Shown: piece after piece, positions 44,169 through 52,884 of the stretch
How the letters are laid out: each line of letters begins with the position of its first letter
Numbering within the stretch: position 1 is the first letter of the stretch
DNA from: Candidatus Omnitrophota bacterium
GTDB lineage: Bacteria; Hinthialibacterota; Hinthialibacteria; Hinthialibacterales; Hinthialibacteraceae
Direction of reading: 5' to 3'
Assembly (NCBI GenBank): GCA_013177805.1
Contig: JABLXU010000040.1
Span: 38,166 to 102,165 of the forward strand
Length of the DNA stretch: 64,000 bases
Position numbers and translations under genes: made by a program
The notes under the pieces: generated by a model
The model's input: the letters and a program-made list of their open reading frames with translations, nothing else
Databases searched by the model: none
What the model was told of the DNA's origin: nothing

Positions 44169-45524
44169 ATGAGCGAGAAACCTTTTCTTTCAACCAATTC
44201 CGTCACCCGCCGGGGCTTTTTGGCCACCGGGCTGGCCGCGTACTCCACCGCCACGCTTGGCAATGTGTTGGCCGAACCGGTTTCCCCGGACGCCATCGCC
44301 GCGGCCAACCTCCTGCCCATCGATCCGGGTTATGTCTCCTCCCTGTATTACGACGACAAGGAAAAGGACGCGCTGAACGATGTGCTCAAGGAAGGATCGC
44401 CCTTCCGCTTCTGGGGGCCGGGCACGCCCGTCAAGACCAAGCATTTCGAGGAAGCCTTCGCGCAATACATGGGCGTTCCCTACGCCCTGGCGGTCACTTC
44501 GGGCACCGCCGCTCTGGATTGCGCCATGGCGGGGTTGGGCGTCGGGCCAGGAGATGAGGTCATCGTCCCCGCCTACAGCTGGTGGTCCGATTACACCTGC
44601 GTGCTGTGCGCCGGCGCGTTGCCGGTCTTTGCGGATATCGACGAAACCTTTAACCTCGACCCCCGCGATTTCGAGCGCAAAATCACCCCGCGCACCAAAG
44701 CGGTGCTGGCCGTTCACCTCATGGGCGGCCCGTGTGACCTGGATCCGATCCTCGATATCGCCCGGAAGCACAACATCGCCGTTCTGGAAGACGCTGCCCA
44801 GGCGGTCGGCGGCTCGTACAAGGGAAAAAAACTGGGGACATTGGGCGATGTGGGAATTTACAGTTTCCAGATCAACAAAATGATCAGTTCGGGCGAAGGC
44901 GGCGCGGTGGTCACTAGCAATCCCATGATTTACGAACGCGCCGTCCGCTACCATGACGTGGGCATCTTCCGCGAAATCTTCGAGAAACGGACCGGTTCCG
45001 TCCTGTCCAGCAGCGAAGGCGGCCAAAACTTCCGCCTGAATGAATTCACCGGCGGCGTGCTGGACGCGCAACTGACCAAACTGGACACCATGATCCAAGA
45101 CCAGCGGCGCAACGCCCAGGCCATCGCCGAGGGAATCCAGGATCTCCCCGGCCTGCACTGGAGAAAGCAACCGGATCCTGACGGAGACATCGGCTACGCG
45201 GTCAGTTTCGCAATGAAAAACAAGGAAGCCCGCGACCGGTGTATTAAGGAACTGCGGAAATGGAATGTCCCGGCAGCCACTTTGATCGGTTCCGTATTGC
45301 TGCCCATCCAGGAATCGGTCATCAAAAAACAGGCCCGGCATCCGAACTGGCCTTCTTTCAACTCGCCGGAAGGCAAAGCCATCCAGTACGGGCCGGAATG
45401 CTGCCGCCAAACTTTGGATGTTTTCGACCGGTTTGTCCTCATCCGCGTCGGCCCGAAATATACCGATGCCATCAACCAGCAAATCATCACTGCCGTCCGC
45501 GAGGTCTACCCTAAAGTAGCCTGA
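44169..45524 (+). CDS. Tat-exported DegT/DnrJ/EryC1-family aminotransferase
   Basis: A 451-residue PLP-fold enzyme preceded by a twin-arginine signal (TRRGFLATGLAAYSTATLG, with Arg14-Arg15). The DegT core is complete: LAVTSGTAALDCAMAGLGVG, DEVIVPAYSWWSDYTC, VLEDAAQAVGG and IYSFQINKMISSGEGG, whose Lys is the likely PLP Schiff base. DegT enzymes normally aminate nucleotide sugars in the cytoplasm; export after cofactor loading via Tat would place this one in the periplasm. Its substrate there is unknown, and it may have been repurposed. The ATG at 44169 is preferred because GGGGA lies upstream; 44151 would add six residues. It lies alone after a non-coding repeat region. Confidence 0.82.
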   Translation: MSEKPFLSTNSVTRRGFLATGLAAYSTATLGNVLAEPVSPDAIAAANLLPIDPGYVSSLYYDDKEKDALNDVLKEGSPFRFWGPGTPVKTKHFEEAFAQYMGVPYALAVTSGTAALDCAMAGLGVGPGDEVIVPAYSWWSDYTCVLCAGALPVFADIDETFNLDPRDFERKITPRTKAVLAVHLMGGPCDLDPILDIARKHNIAVLEDAAQAVGGSYKGKKLGTLGDVGIYSFQINKMISSGEGGAVVTSNPMIYERAVRYHDVGIFREIFEKRTGSVLSSSEGGQNFRLNEFTGGVLDAQLTKLDTMIQDQRRNAQAIAEGIQDLPGLHWRKQPDPDGDIGYAVSFAMKNKEARDRCIKELRKWNVPAATLIGSVLLPIQESVIKKQARHPNWPSFNSPEGKAIQYGPECCRQTLDVFDRFVLIRVGPKYTDAINQQIITAVREVYPKVA

Positions 45525-45635
45525 GAGAATCCCAGGATTCTGTTGAGTTTTCGGGATGAAGATTTAACCGGATTGCGGGCCTGTCTTTCTAGCGCCCACG
45601 GCGCGGCCCGGGCCTAACCCGGAGCGAGAACCCTG

Positions 45636-45666
45636 CAGGGTGGGCTCAAAGCGCAGCGTAGCCCAC
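45636..45666. repeat. Perfect inverted repeat GGGTGGGCT/AGCCCACCC
   Basis: Nine-base perfect arms at 45636-45644 and 45658-45666, with a 13-base loop. It resembles small dispersed palindromic elements found in many genomes. No second copy was found in this window. Confidence 0.55.
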
Positions 45667-45761
45667 CCCAAAAACTTTCTTGCTGCTTTCCCTTCTCGAA
45701 TTCCGCATCCCTCCCCCCTTCTTGCCTCCTGCGCCCCTTTCAAGGGGCCGCCATTACAACA

Positions 45762-45840
45762 GCCCAGGGTTTCAACCCTGGGCGCGAAATCCAACCCTGG
45801 GCATAATCCAACCCTGGGCCATAATCCACCCCTCGGCACA
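45762..45840. repeat. AACCCTGGGC repeats with an inverted copy
   Basis: GCCCAGGGTT (45762-45771) and AACCCTGGGC (45774-45783) form a palindrome. Direct copies of the second arm follow at 45793 and 45810, and a decayed one near 45829. Spacings are 19 and 17 bases. Confidence 0.65.
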
Positions 45841-45961
45841 ATACAACCCCGGCCGCCATTCATTTACCCACAAATTAATCCTCTTTTTTTGCGTTTTTTT
45901 CTTTATTTATAGAGGCACTTTGCCTGGCACCCGATTTCAATTGGAGATAGAGGACTCTCCC

Positions 45962-46387
45962 ATGCCTGCGCCCGCTCCCGCCTTCGACGTCAAAATCGCC
46001 CAGGATCTCACCGCCCTCATTGAGAAACTCAGCCATGAACTGAAAAAACAAGACGACTGGACCGATCCCAAGGTTTTATCTCTTTTCCGCTTGTACCTGT
46101 CCGCCATCCGCCAATATTTGGCATTAAAAAAACACGGGCCTGCTTGTGAAAATCCCCACGGGCCCGCCTCCACCAAACAGCAGGTCTCCACCTCACCTGC
46201 GGCTAGTCCCAAACCGGCCAATACAAACCACCCACAGATATCCAACCTTGCTCTTTCCCTCTCGAATCTTTCTCGGTCCGCTCCCCAAGAACCTTTCCCC
46301 GCCCCCGGGTTGCTAAGGAGCACCCCTGCGCCAACTTCCAGCATCCCCGTTCGCATGCCTCTCTCCCTCACGGCCGCGAAAACATGA
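45962..46387 (+). CDS. Small protein of unknown function
   Basis: A 141-residue product. Residues 5-60 look like an amphipathic helical region (DLTALIEKLSHELKKQDDW, then FRLYLSAIRQYLALKKH). The rest is Pro/Ser/Ala-rich and probably disordered. No signal peptide or family is recognised. The ATG at 45962 has GAGGA about nine bases upstream, which is why the longer frame from 45680 is not used. It might be a structural or adaptor protein, but this is a guess; the gene could also be a chance frame. Confidence 0.4.
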   Translation: MPAPAPAFDVKIAQDLTALIEKLSHELKKQDDWTDPKVLSLFRLYLSAIRQYLALKKHGPACENPHGPASTKQQVSTSPAASPKPANTNHPQISNLALSLSNLSRSAPQEPFPAPGLLRSTPAPTSSIPVRMPLSLTAAKT

Positions 46388-46493
46388 CGACGTCTCTATA
46401 TATTTTATTTGACATGATCTAATGCAGTTTGATACCATCAATCGCATGATTTTTTAGCACCCACTCTTGTTGCAAGCCAGGAGGCAATTCACC

Positions 46494-47570
46494 ATGATGA
46501 AACATTCCTATTTTTACGTCGCATTGGTTTGCCTTATCGGAATAGGGACCCTGGAAACACAGGCGGGACCTAAGGGAGTCATCGTGGTCCGGCCGTTCGG
46601 CCCGGGTGTGTCCATCCAAATCGACGGCGACTTTTCCGATTGGCCTTTGGCAGCCTACGAAAAAGTCTCCGAACAACCCCTTTTCCCGGATGGACAGGAC
46701 GCCCTGACGACGGACGCGCGAGGGGATTATCTCGTCTACGATCCCGACCGCGTGGGTTTCTTCAACTACCCGCGGGGAGCCGTATCCGAGGATGATCCGA
46801 ACCTCGATTTCGAAGTCAACACCTACTTTGCCTATGACGATAATTATTTGTATGTCCTCTCCATCTTCGTGGACGACGAAATCGTCGGCGACCGGGATAC
46901 CTCCGCGTTCGGCAACGCGCCTTATCTCAACGACGGCCAGGAGTTTTTCTTCGACGCCAAAAACGACAGCGACGATTGCATCTCCGATATCGCGTTCCCC
47001 AGTATCGACAATGAAGAACCTAACCTGGACGATTTCCAAGTAGGCACGGGGATCAACGACTTACTCGATCCTGTACTCCCGATGGACCAGGGAGGCTGGG
47101 GAGCGGTCCAGGGGATCATCCGTTCAGGCAACCGGGACTTGCTGGGCTCAGGTAATTTCAACGACGGGACCTACCAAGCGGCGCTGGCCGCCTCGCCCGG
47201 ACCGGACATCGCCGCCAAGGCTTACGCCGATCTGCGCGCGGCGGGAGCGCCCAACCCCATGATCGCGCAGAATCCCGGCCTCACCTTCGCCGGTTACGCC
47301 TTGGAAACACGGATTCCGTTCCGCGTGGTAGACGGCTTTACCCCGGACCACAATATTGGAATGACGATCTTCTGGCGGGACGTGGATTACAGCAACGGAA
47401 CCAGCATTCAATTCATCGACTGGGCGCAGAGCTCCACCGCGGGCGGCTGTACCACCGCCAGCGCGGAAATCACGGACATCTTTTTCGCTCCAAACTGGGG
47501 CTCCTTGGAGTTCAATCCCAACAACCCCCTTGGGGGTACGGCAATCCCTTTATGGGAAATTTTTAAATAA
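46494..47570 (+). CDS. Exported protein with a CBM9-like domain and WEIFK tail
   Basis: A 358-residue protein with a signal peptide (about residues 1-22, ending TQA). SIQIDGDFSDWPLAAYEKVS is the typical opening of CBM9-like sugar-binding domains; NTYFAYDDNYLYVLSIFVDDEI and GYALETRIPFRVVDGF agree. Such domains bind the ends of glycans. The last residues read GGTAIPLWEIFK, a variant of the Trp-centred tail that ends two later exported proteins as WSLY. AGGAGG lies nine bases before ATG 46494. A family-level call is reasonable; a precise ligand is not. Confidence 0.7.
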   Translation: MMKHSYFYVALVCLIGIGTLETQAGPKGVIVVRPFGPGVSIQIDGDFSDWPLAAYEKVSEQPLFPDGQDALTTDARGDYLVYDPDRVGFFNYPRGAVSEDDPNLDFEVNTYFAYDDNYLYVLSIFVDDEIVGDRDTSAFGNAPYLNDGQEFFFDAKNDSDDCISDIAFPSIDNEEPNLDDFQVGTGINDLLDPVLPMDQGGWGAVQGIIRSGNRDLLGSGNFNDGTYQAALAASPGPDIAAKAYADLRAAGAPNPMIAQNPGLTFAGYALETRIPFRVVDGFTPDHNIGMTIFWRDVDYSNGTSIQFIDWAQSSTAGGCTTASAEITDIFFAPNWGSLEFNPNNPLGGTAIPLWEIFK

Positions 47571-47971
47571 CCTCCCATGGATACTCCAGGAACCGGGGCC
47601 ACCGGATGAATCTCGCGCAAGGTGGATTAAGCACCGAAAATCCAGGTACGATTTATCCGATTGCGGAACATTCTCACCCCGTACCTGATTCGTGGCTTTA
47701 CAATGGACTGATACCGAGTAACGACTCCCTCTCTCCCGGGCTGCGGGACAGGAGGAAGGCAGCCCTGAATGGGCAAAGCGCTTCCCTTCTCAGCAATCGA
47801 ATCCCACCTCATTTTATCCTCCGGACCGCTTCGGGGAGGCCCGGCTCCCTTAAAAGCACCTTATGGGCTTTTTCTTTTTTTATCGCGTATTTTTCCAGAG
47901 AAAGCAGCCATCCTCTGTGCTAAGATAGGCTATCCAAAAAATCCGATTGATTCGGACAGGAGGCTCCGCTC
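47571..47971. other. Non-coding stretch with a terminator-like hairpin
   Basis: About 400 bases with no supported gene. It holds a weak copy of the dispersed repeat (near 47726-47765) and the hairpin at 47852-47885. Confidence 0.5.
47852..47885 (+). terminator. Hairpin followed by a T-rich run
   Basis: AAAAGC pairs with GCTTTT, with an inner CC/GG pair and one bulged base, around a TTAT loop; a T-rich run follows. It lies about 280 bases after the CBM9-like gene, so the link to that gene is not firm. Confidence 0.4.
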
Positions 47972-49639
47972 ATGCCAAAACGATTGGGATGGATCATGCT
48001 GGTGGCCGTTGGTTTCACTCTTTCCGCGTATGGCGCGCAAGTCGAGGTCAATTCCGTTACCGGAAAGGAGGATGGAACCTCGCCTTTCAAATACCTGGCG
48101 GACGCGGTCGAATTCTTGCGGGGCGATCCCTTCGCGGAAGATAACACGATTACGATCACGAACGACGGGCCTCATTTTCTGGACGAAACGTTGAAAATCG
48201 ATGTCCAAGTGAAAATCCAGGCCGCCCCCGGCGTGAAACCAGTCATCGTAGGGTTTTTCAGTCAGGCGGCGGACATGATTCTGGATCCGTTTCTGTATGT
48301 TCAGATTTCCGATGGCGGGGGCAATTTCCTGATTCAGATCGTTCCCCAAGAGTATTCAACGGTCGAATTGGATGGATTGACGATCATTCCGATGGCCGAC
48401 GAAACCGAACACCAGCAATTCCGGCAAACCGCGGTCATCTTCGGCAACGTAGATTATTTCGGCAACAAGTCCACTCCGGGCGCCAAACTGATTATCCGGA
48501 ATTGCACTATCACCAGCAATGACGGCCAGAACCGCCCTTCCCCGGTGACCGGTACCGCCGCCCCCCTGCCGACCGACACCGTTTTCGGAGGCGCGGGGCT
48601 GGAGTTGGGCGCCTCGGGTTTTTCCGCTCTGGATGACAACCTGGAACCGGTCCCCGATGCCGATCTGGAAGCCTATAACGTCCTGGTGGAAAACTGCCTG
48701 ATCACGCATTGCTGGATTTACGGCATCAATATCGCGGCCGAGAAAGTTGTCATCAAAGACACGGATATCCTCTACAACGGCATGCGCGGCATCCAAAATA
48801 TCCATGGAGAAAATGACGCCTGGCAAAGCATCCGGATCACCGGCTCCCCCGGCGACCCCGCGGTCTTCAAAGGCAATGGTTACGTTTTTGCCGCGGACGG
48901 CCTCTTCCCTGGATTCCAACCCTTCATCACCGGGACCGCCATGCGCATGTTCGGCAACCAAGTGATCGACTTCGCCTGGCTGGATATCGTCGAGAACCAC
49001 GATAACGTGCCTCTCGATATTTCATCCGACAATGACACCCGCGGTGCCAACATCCGATCATTGGATCATGTCTTGATCGCCAACAACAAAGGCAGTTCTC
49101 TCTTCACCACCCGCGACGGAGGCCCCACATTCACCACCGGACTGGCCCATATCCCTCTGACGATTTCGAATTGCACGTTCATTGGAACCGGCCAATCCAC
49201 TCCCTCCACCGGCGGCAAGAGCGGATCGATCTTCTTTTACGCCGGCGTGGCGCCTGTCACCATCACCAACAGCATATTGGGCGGGCCAAACTACACGGGC
49301 ATCGTGCTGGGCGCGGAAGACCAATCCGGCGGGGACAGCGGCATACCGGAAAATATCACACCCGCCGGGGTGACGATCGAATACTCGGCATTGGTCGACG
49401 AAGGACCGTTCGCTCTCGGCGCCAAGACCGCCCTCGGCGCGCGCCGGACCGCCGGCGAAATCATCCAGACCCATGTGATCGGCGCGGATCCGCAATTCGC
49501 CTCGACCGCTTCCTCCGGGCCGGATTCATTTGTCGTACGGAATCCGGCGTATCAAAACGCCGGACCGGGCGGGACGTTTTTGACCGGCGCGCGCCCGCCA
49601 GTTCCCCCCACGGCGGTCCAGGAATGGTCTTTGTATTGA
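47972..49639 (+). CDS. Exported right-handed beta-helix protein with WSLY tail
   Basis: A 555-residue protein with a signal peptide (MPKRLGWIMLVAVGFTLSAYGA). Repeated short strands with NCTIT-, NCLITHC-, NGMRGI- and NCTFIG-type turns, spaced about 22-25 residues apart, mark a parallel beta-helix, as in pectate-lyase-like and surface-binding proteins. No catalytic motif is identifiable. It ends PPTAVQEWSLY, sharing its last residues with the 50069 protein. AGGAGG precedes the ATG at good spacing. Location between other exported proteins suggests a shared surface route. Confidence 0.72.
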   Translation: MPKRLGWIMLVAVGFTLSAYGAQVEVNSVTGKEDGTSPFKYLADAVEFLRGDPFAEDNTITITNDGPHFLDETLKIDVQVKIQAAPGVKPVIVGFFSQAADMILDPFLYVQISDGGGNFLIQIVPQEYSTVELDGLTIIPMADETEHQQFRQTAVIFGNVDYFGNKSTPGAKLIIRNCTITSNDGQNRPSPVTGTAAPLPTDTVFGGAGLELGASGFSALDDNLEPVPDADLEAYNVLVENCLITHCWIYGINIAAEKVVIKDTDILYNGMRGIQNIHGENDAWQSIRITGSPGDPAVFKGNGYVFAADGLFPGFQPFITGTAMRMFGNQVIDFAWLDIVENHDNVPLDISSDNDTRGANIRSLDHVLIANNKGSSLFTTRDGGPTFTTGLAHIPLTISNCTFIGTGQSTPSTGGKSGSIFFYAGVAPVTITNSILGGPNYTGIVLGAEDQSGGDSGIPENITPAGVTIEYSALVDEGPFALGAKTALGARRTAGEIIQTHVIGADPQFASTASSGPDSFVVRNPAYQNAGPGGTFLTGARPPVPPTAVQEWSLY

Positions 49640-50068
49640 TTGACAGGGAAAATCCAAGGGGGAATGGTTCAAAAAAACTATCCCCCCTACCGCTGACTCT
49701 GTTCATGGGAGAGGGTTGCGCTTCGCCTCAAACCCATGTGGCGGGCTACTCTGCGCTTCTCTTATCCCCTAATCCCCAATCCCCAGGCGAACCAATCTAC
49801 TATACCCGGATCCAAAACATTCTCAGTACGTTATCTGCTGGATGAACTTGGATGAGTATCCTGGATGAACCCCGCTTTCTCGGGAAGAAGGCAAGGGTGA
49901 GGAAATCCCTGAAAAAGTAAAATACATCCCTCCTCTGCAATCGCAAATTAAAATCATCTATCATATGAATACTCAAGAAGACCTTGAAAAATCCGCCTGG
50001 TTATCTGTTAATGTGGATAAACCGGTTCCGGTATATCCCAGTTCAAATCCAGTGAGAAGGAGAGACAA
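49640..50068. other. Non-coding stretch with a dispersed-repeat relic
   Basis: About 430 bases with no supported gene. A partial dispersed-repeat copy lies at 49870-49910 (GGAAGAAGG, AAGGGTGAGG, AAATCCC, GAAAAAG). Nothing else was seen. Confidence 0.5.
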
Positions 50069-50842
50069 ATGAAACACACAGCAATGATTTTTGTGGCATT
50101 GCTTTTAAGTGCCATTGCCGTAGACAGCGCGATCGCCCAGGTCATTTTCTCCACCGGTTTCTCCGCCGCGGAAGGATACGTGGATGGCCCGCTGATCGGC
50201 CAACCAGCCTCGGGAACCCAAAAGTGGATAGACGCGAATCCCAATGTCCCGGCGGATTCGTTCAATGTCGAAAATGAAATGCTCGCCATTATCGGCAAAG
50301 GCTCCGGTGGCAAATGGGCCCTCATGCCCATTCCCGTCCAAAAGGGAGTATTCACCATGACCTGGGACTGGCGGTTTGTGGGTCCGGAGAACGGCGTGGC
50401 GGATATCGGGGTCTGCGTCAGTGATTCGGTTATCTTTGAGGTGGTGGATGGCAATCCCGTCCCCAACTATAACGAACAAGGAATGATGGTTCGTTTCTAT
50501 ACGGGCGGAGTAGTGGAAGCCCGGGACGGGGATTGGGCCGGCGGCGGAACCTACGGCGCCTTGCGCGAAGTGAGATACCAGGACGGTAAACTTCTAAAGG
50601 TCCGGGTGGTTATCGATGCCTCGGCCTGGACATTTGACGTTTACATCACCAAGGAGGGGGAAAGCGAAATCCTGCTGGCCGACGATTACGGCTTCCGCCA
50701 GGCCCCTTCGGAGGAAACCGGAGGGCTTAACTGCATCGTCATGTGGGACAACGGAACTGCAGACATGACCGGCAACGGTTGCACCATCGACAATCTTACG
50801 CTTTTCGGGCCGGCACCGGTCCCTCATTGGTCCCTTTATTGA
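50069..50842 (+). CDS. Exported protein of unknown function with WSLY tail
   Basis: A 257-residue protein with a signal peptide (MKHTAMIFVALLLSAIAVDSAIA). The body has beta-rich segments such as VIFSTGFSAAEGYVDGPLIG, FTMTWDWRFVGPEN and LKVRVVIDASAWTFDVYI, which resemble a concanavalin-like glucanase or choice-of-anchor sandwich fold. The protein ends LFGPAPVPHWSLY. No catalytic site is seen. AAGGAGAG precedes the ATG. It is followed 70 bases later by a pseudopilin gene. Confidence 0.65.
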   Translation: MKHTAMIFVALLLSAIAVDSAIAQVIFSTGFSAAEGYVDGPLIGQPASGTQKWIDANPNVPADSFNVENEMLAIIGKGSGGKWALMPIPVQKGVFTMTWDWRFVGPENGVADIGVCVSDSVIFEVVDGNPVPNYNEQGMMVRFYTGGVVEARDGDWAGGGTYGALREVRYQDGKLLKVRVVIDASAWTFDVYITKEGESEILLADDYGFRQAPSEETGGLNCIVMWDNGTADMTGNGCTIDNLTLFGPAPVPHWSLY

Positions 50843-50912
50843 TCATGACAGTCCGGAGGGCTTGATTAAAAGAGGCAAACGGTCATCACCCTTCCAGGTA
50901 AGGACTACACCC

Positions 50913-51533
50913 ATGAACACCAAAGGATTCACCCTCATTGAGCTGTTGATTGTCGTTGCCATTATCGGGATTCTGGCGGCCATCGCGGTCCCCAACTTCC
51001 TCAACGCGCAAATGCGCGCCAAAGTCGCCCGCGTGGTGTCCGACATGAAAGCCCTGGGCATGGCGGAGGAACAGTACCGTCTGGACCGCGGGCAGTACAC
51101 CTTCGACGGCGACTGCAACGTCGGCGGCGCGGAATACCGGTCCTATTATCCGCTGACCACGCCCATCGCGTATATTTCCACGGTCCCCTTCGACGAATTT
51201 TCCGCTTTGGATCCCAAATTCCAAAACATGCAAACAATCAAGACCGGCATGAAACCGGTGTTCGAGTACACCTCGCGGGTCTCCTTCGGACCGAACGGGA
51301 CCCCCAACTGCAGAAATACCACCGGATTATATAATATGCTGGGCGCCTACGGGATCGAGTACATCATGACATCGCTGGGGCCGGACGCCGACCAGGATTA
51401 CCCCTGGGGCGAAACCGGAGCGCAAGGACTCCGCGACCGGAACGCGTATTTTATCTATGAGCCCACCAACGGCTTGGTTTCCAATGGGAACATTTTCGTC
51501 TTGAACAGCCAAATCATCGGGGCGGGTCATTGA
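50913..51533 (+). CDS. Type IV/II pseudopilin-like protein
   Basis: A 206-residue protein that starts MNTKGFTLIELLIVVAIIGI, the prepilin cleavage/methylation motif with predicted cut between Gly5 and Phe6 and Glu at mature position 5. Next is the AIAVPNFLNAQMRAKVAR helix end. A large globular C-terminal domain follows, with a TNGLVSNGNIF motif near its end that is also in the 57202 protein as SNGLISNGIL. These are periplasmic fibre subunits of a type II secretion or type IV pilus-like system. ATG 50913 has AAGGA upstream. Confidence 0.88.
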   Translation: MNTKGFTLIELLIVVAIIGILAAIAVPNFLNAQMRAKVARVVSDMKALGMAEEQYRLDRGQYTFDGDCNVGGAEYRSYYPLTTPIAYISTVPFDEFSALDPKFQNMQTIKTGMKPVFEYTSRVSFGPNGTPNCRNTTGLYNMLGAYGIEYIMTSLGPDADQDYPWGETGAQGLRDRNAYFIYEPTNGLVSNGNIFVLNSQIIGAGH

Positions 51534-51766
51534 TTGTTCCGGTTTGAGGTCCTGTCATAATGAGGTCCTGTCATAATTGAGGAACATCCGTTTTCCCGGT
51601 AGGCGGATCGTTTTTTTGCGCCAACAACCCATTCCCCCCTTCGGGACTGAGGAAAGTGAACGTAGCGAAATCCTCTATCATCCAGCCCCCCACAGCACCT
51701 GTTCCATTCATTTTTCTCCGATTATAGTATTCCTTCATCTCACGATCATCTAACTCACGAGGTCCC

Positions 51767-52840
51767 ATGACCCGGTTCAATCCAGACGATCATCCCCACC
51801 GGCGGTGGAATCCTTTGCTCGAGGAATGGATTCTGGTTTCGCCGCACCGCGCCAAACGCCCTTGGTCGGGAAGCATCGAAAAACGGCCGCCCGTTCATTT
51901 GCCTCCCTACGATCCGGATTGTTATCTCTGCCCCGGCAACCAACGAGCGGGCGGAAAAACCAATCCTCACTACACCAGCACATTTGTGTTCGACAACGAT
52001 TTCGCGGCGCTGCTTCCAGACACGCCTCATGAAGGAGAACGTACCGCCTGCCACGGCCTGGTACGCGAAACACCGGAAACCGGCATCTGCCGGGTGATCT
52101 GTTTTTCACCCAATCACAGCTTGACTCTCGCCGAAATGAGTCTTCTCGATATCCGGCACGTAATCGATGTGTGGTGCGGCCAGTATGCTGAATTATCCCA
52201 ACGCGAAGACATCAATTGCATCTCCATCTTCGAGAACCGGGGCGAGATGATGGGCTGCAGCAATCCCCATCCCCACGGGCAACTTTGGTCCAACCGCTCC
52301 ATTCCCAATCTGCTGGCCAGGGAAATCCGGTCCCAAGAGACCTATTTTGAACAACATGGCGCCCCCTTGCTGATGGATTATGGAGAATGGGAACGCGAAC
52401 AAGACCGGCGGATCGTCGCGCAGAATCCCCATTTCACCGCCCTGGTGCCCCATTGGGCATTGTGGCCGTTCGAGACCCTGATTCTGCCGCACCGGCCGGT
52501 GGCTTCCATTGTGGAACTCGACGAAACCGAACGGGACGCGTGGGCCGCGATCCTGAAAGAATTGCTCATCCGGTATGACAATTTGTTTGAGGTCGCGTTC
52601 CCCTATTCGATGGGCATTCATCAAATCCCCTGCACCGGCAAGGCGTATCCCGGTTTCGTTTTTCACCAGCATTTTTTCCCGCCGTTGCTGCGGTCGGCCA
52701 CCATCAAAAAATTCCTGGTAGGTTACGAATTGTCGAGCGAACCCCAACGCGACCTCACCCCCGAACAAGCCGCCGAACGGTTGCGAAGCCTATCACCTAT
52801 CCATTTCAAGGAGGCCGGCACGGGAAAAGAAGCCGGTTGA
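51767..52840 (+). CDS. galT: Galactose-1-phosphate uridylyltransferase
   Basis: A 357-residue Leloir-pathway enzyme that exchanges UMP between UDP-glucose and galactose 1-phosphate. The nucleotide-forming His-Pro-His is at residues 168-170 (CSNPHPHGQLW). Cys52 and Cys55 (DCYLCPGN) belong to the zinc site, and FENRGEMMGCSN and FHQHFFPP agree with the family. The ATG is preceded by ACGAGGT. It is the only gene for galactose use seen here. It converges with the propeller-protein gene. Confidence 0.93.
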   Translation: MTRFNPDDHPHRRWNPLLEEWILVSPHRAKRPWSGSIEKRPPVHLPPYDPDCYLCPGNQRAGGKTNPHYTSTFVFDNDFAALLPDTPHEGERTACHGLVRETPETGICRVICFSPNHSLTLAEMSLLDIRHVIDVWCGQYAELSQREDINCISIFENRGEMMGCSNPHPHGQLWSNRSIPNLLAREIRSQETYFEQHGAPLLMDYGEWEREQDRRIVAQNPHFTALVPHWALWPFETLILPHRPVASIVELDETERDAWAAILKELLIRYDNLFEVAFPYSMGIHQIPCTGKAYPGFVFHQHFFPPLLRSATIKKFLVGYELSSEPQRDLTPEQAAERLRSLSPIHFKEAGTGKEAG

Positions 52841-52884
52841 TGGGTTCAAACCTGTCCGGATACGAAAGGCCACCCCCCAGGATT

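Larger units (their letters stand above)
45525..45961. other. Non-coding stretch rich in palindromes
   Basis: About 440 bases without a supported gene. An AGAATCC/GGATTCT hairpin just after the preceding stop may end transcription. Two repeat elements (45636-45666 and 45762-45840) follow. Confidence 0.55.
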
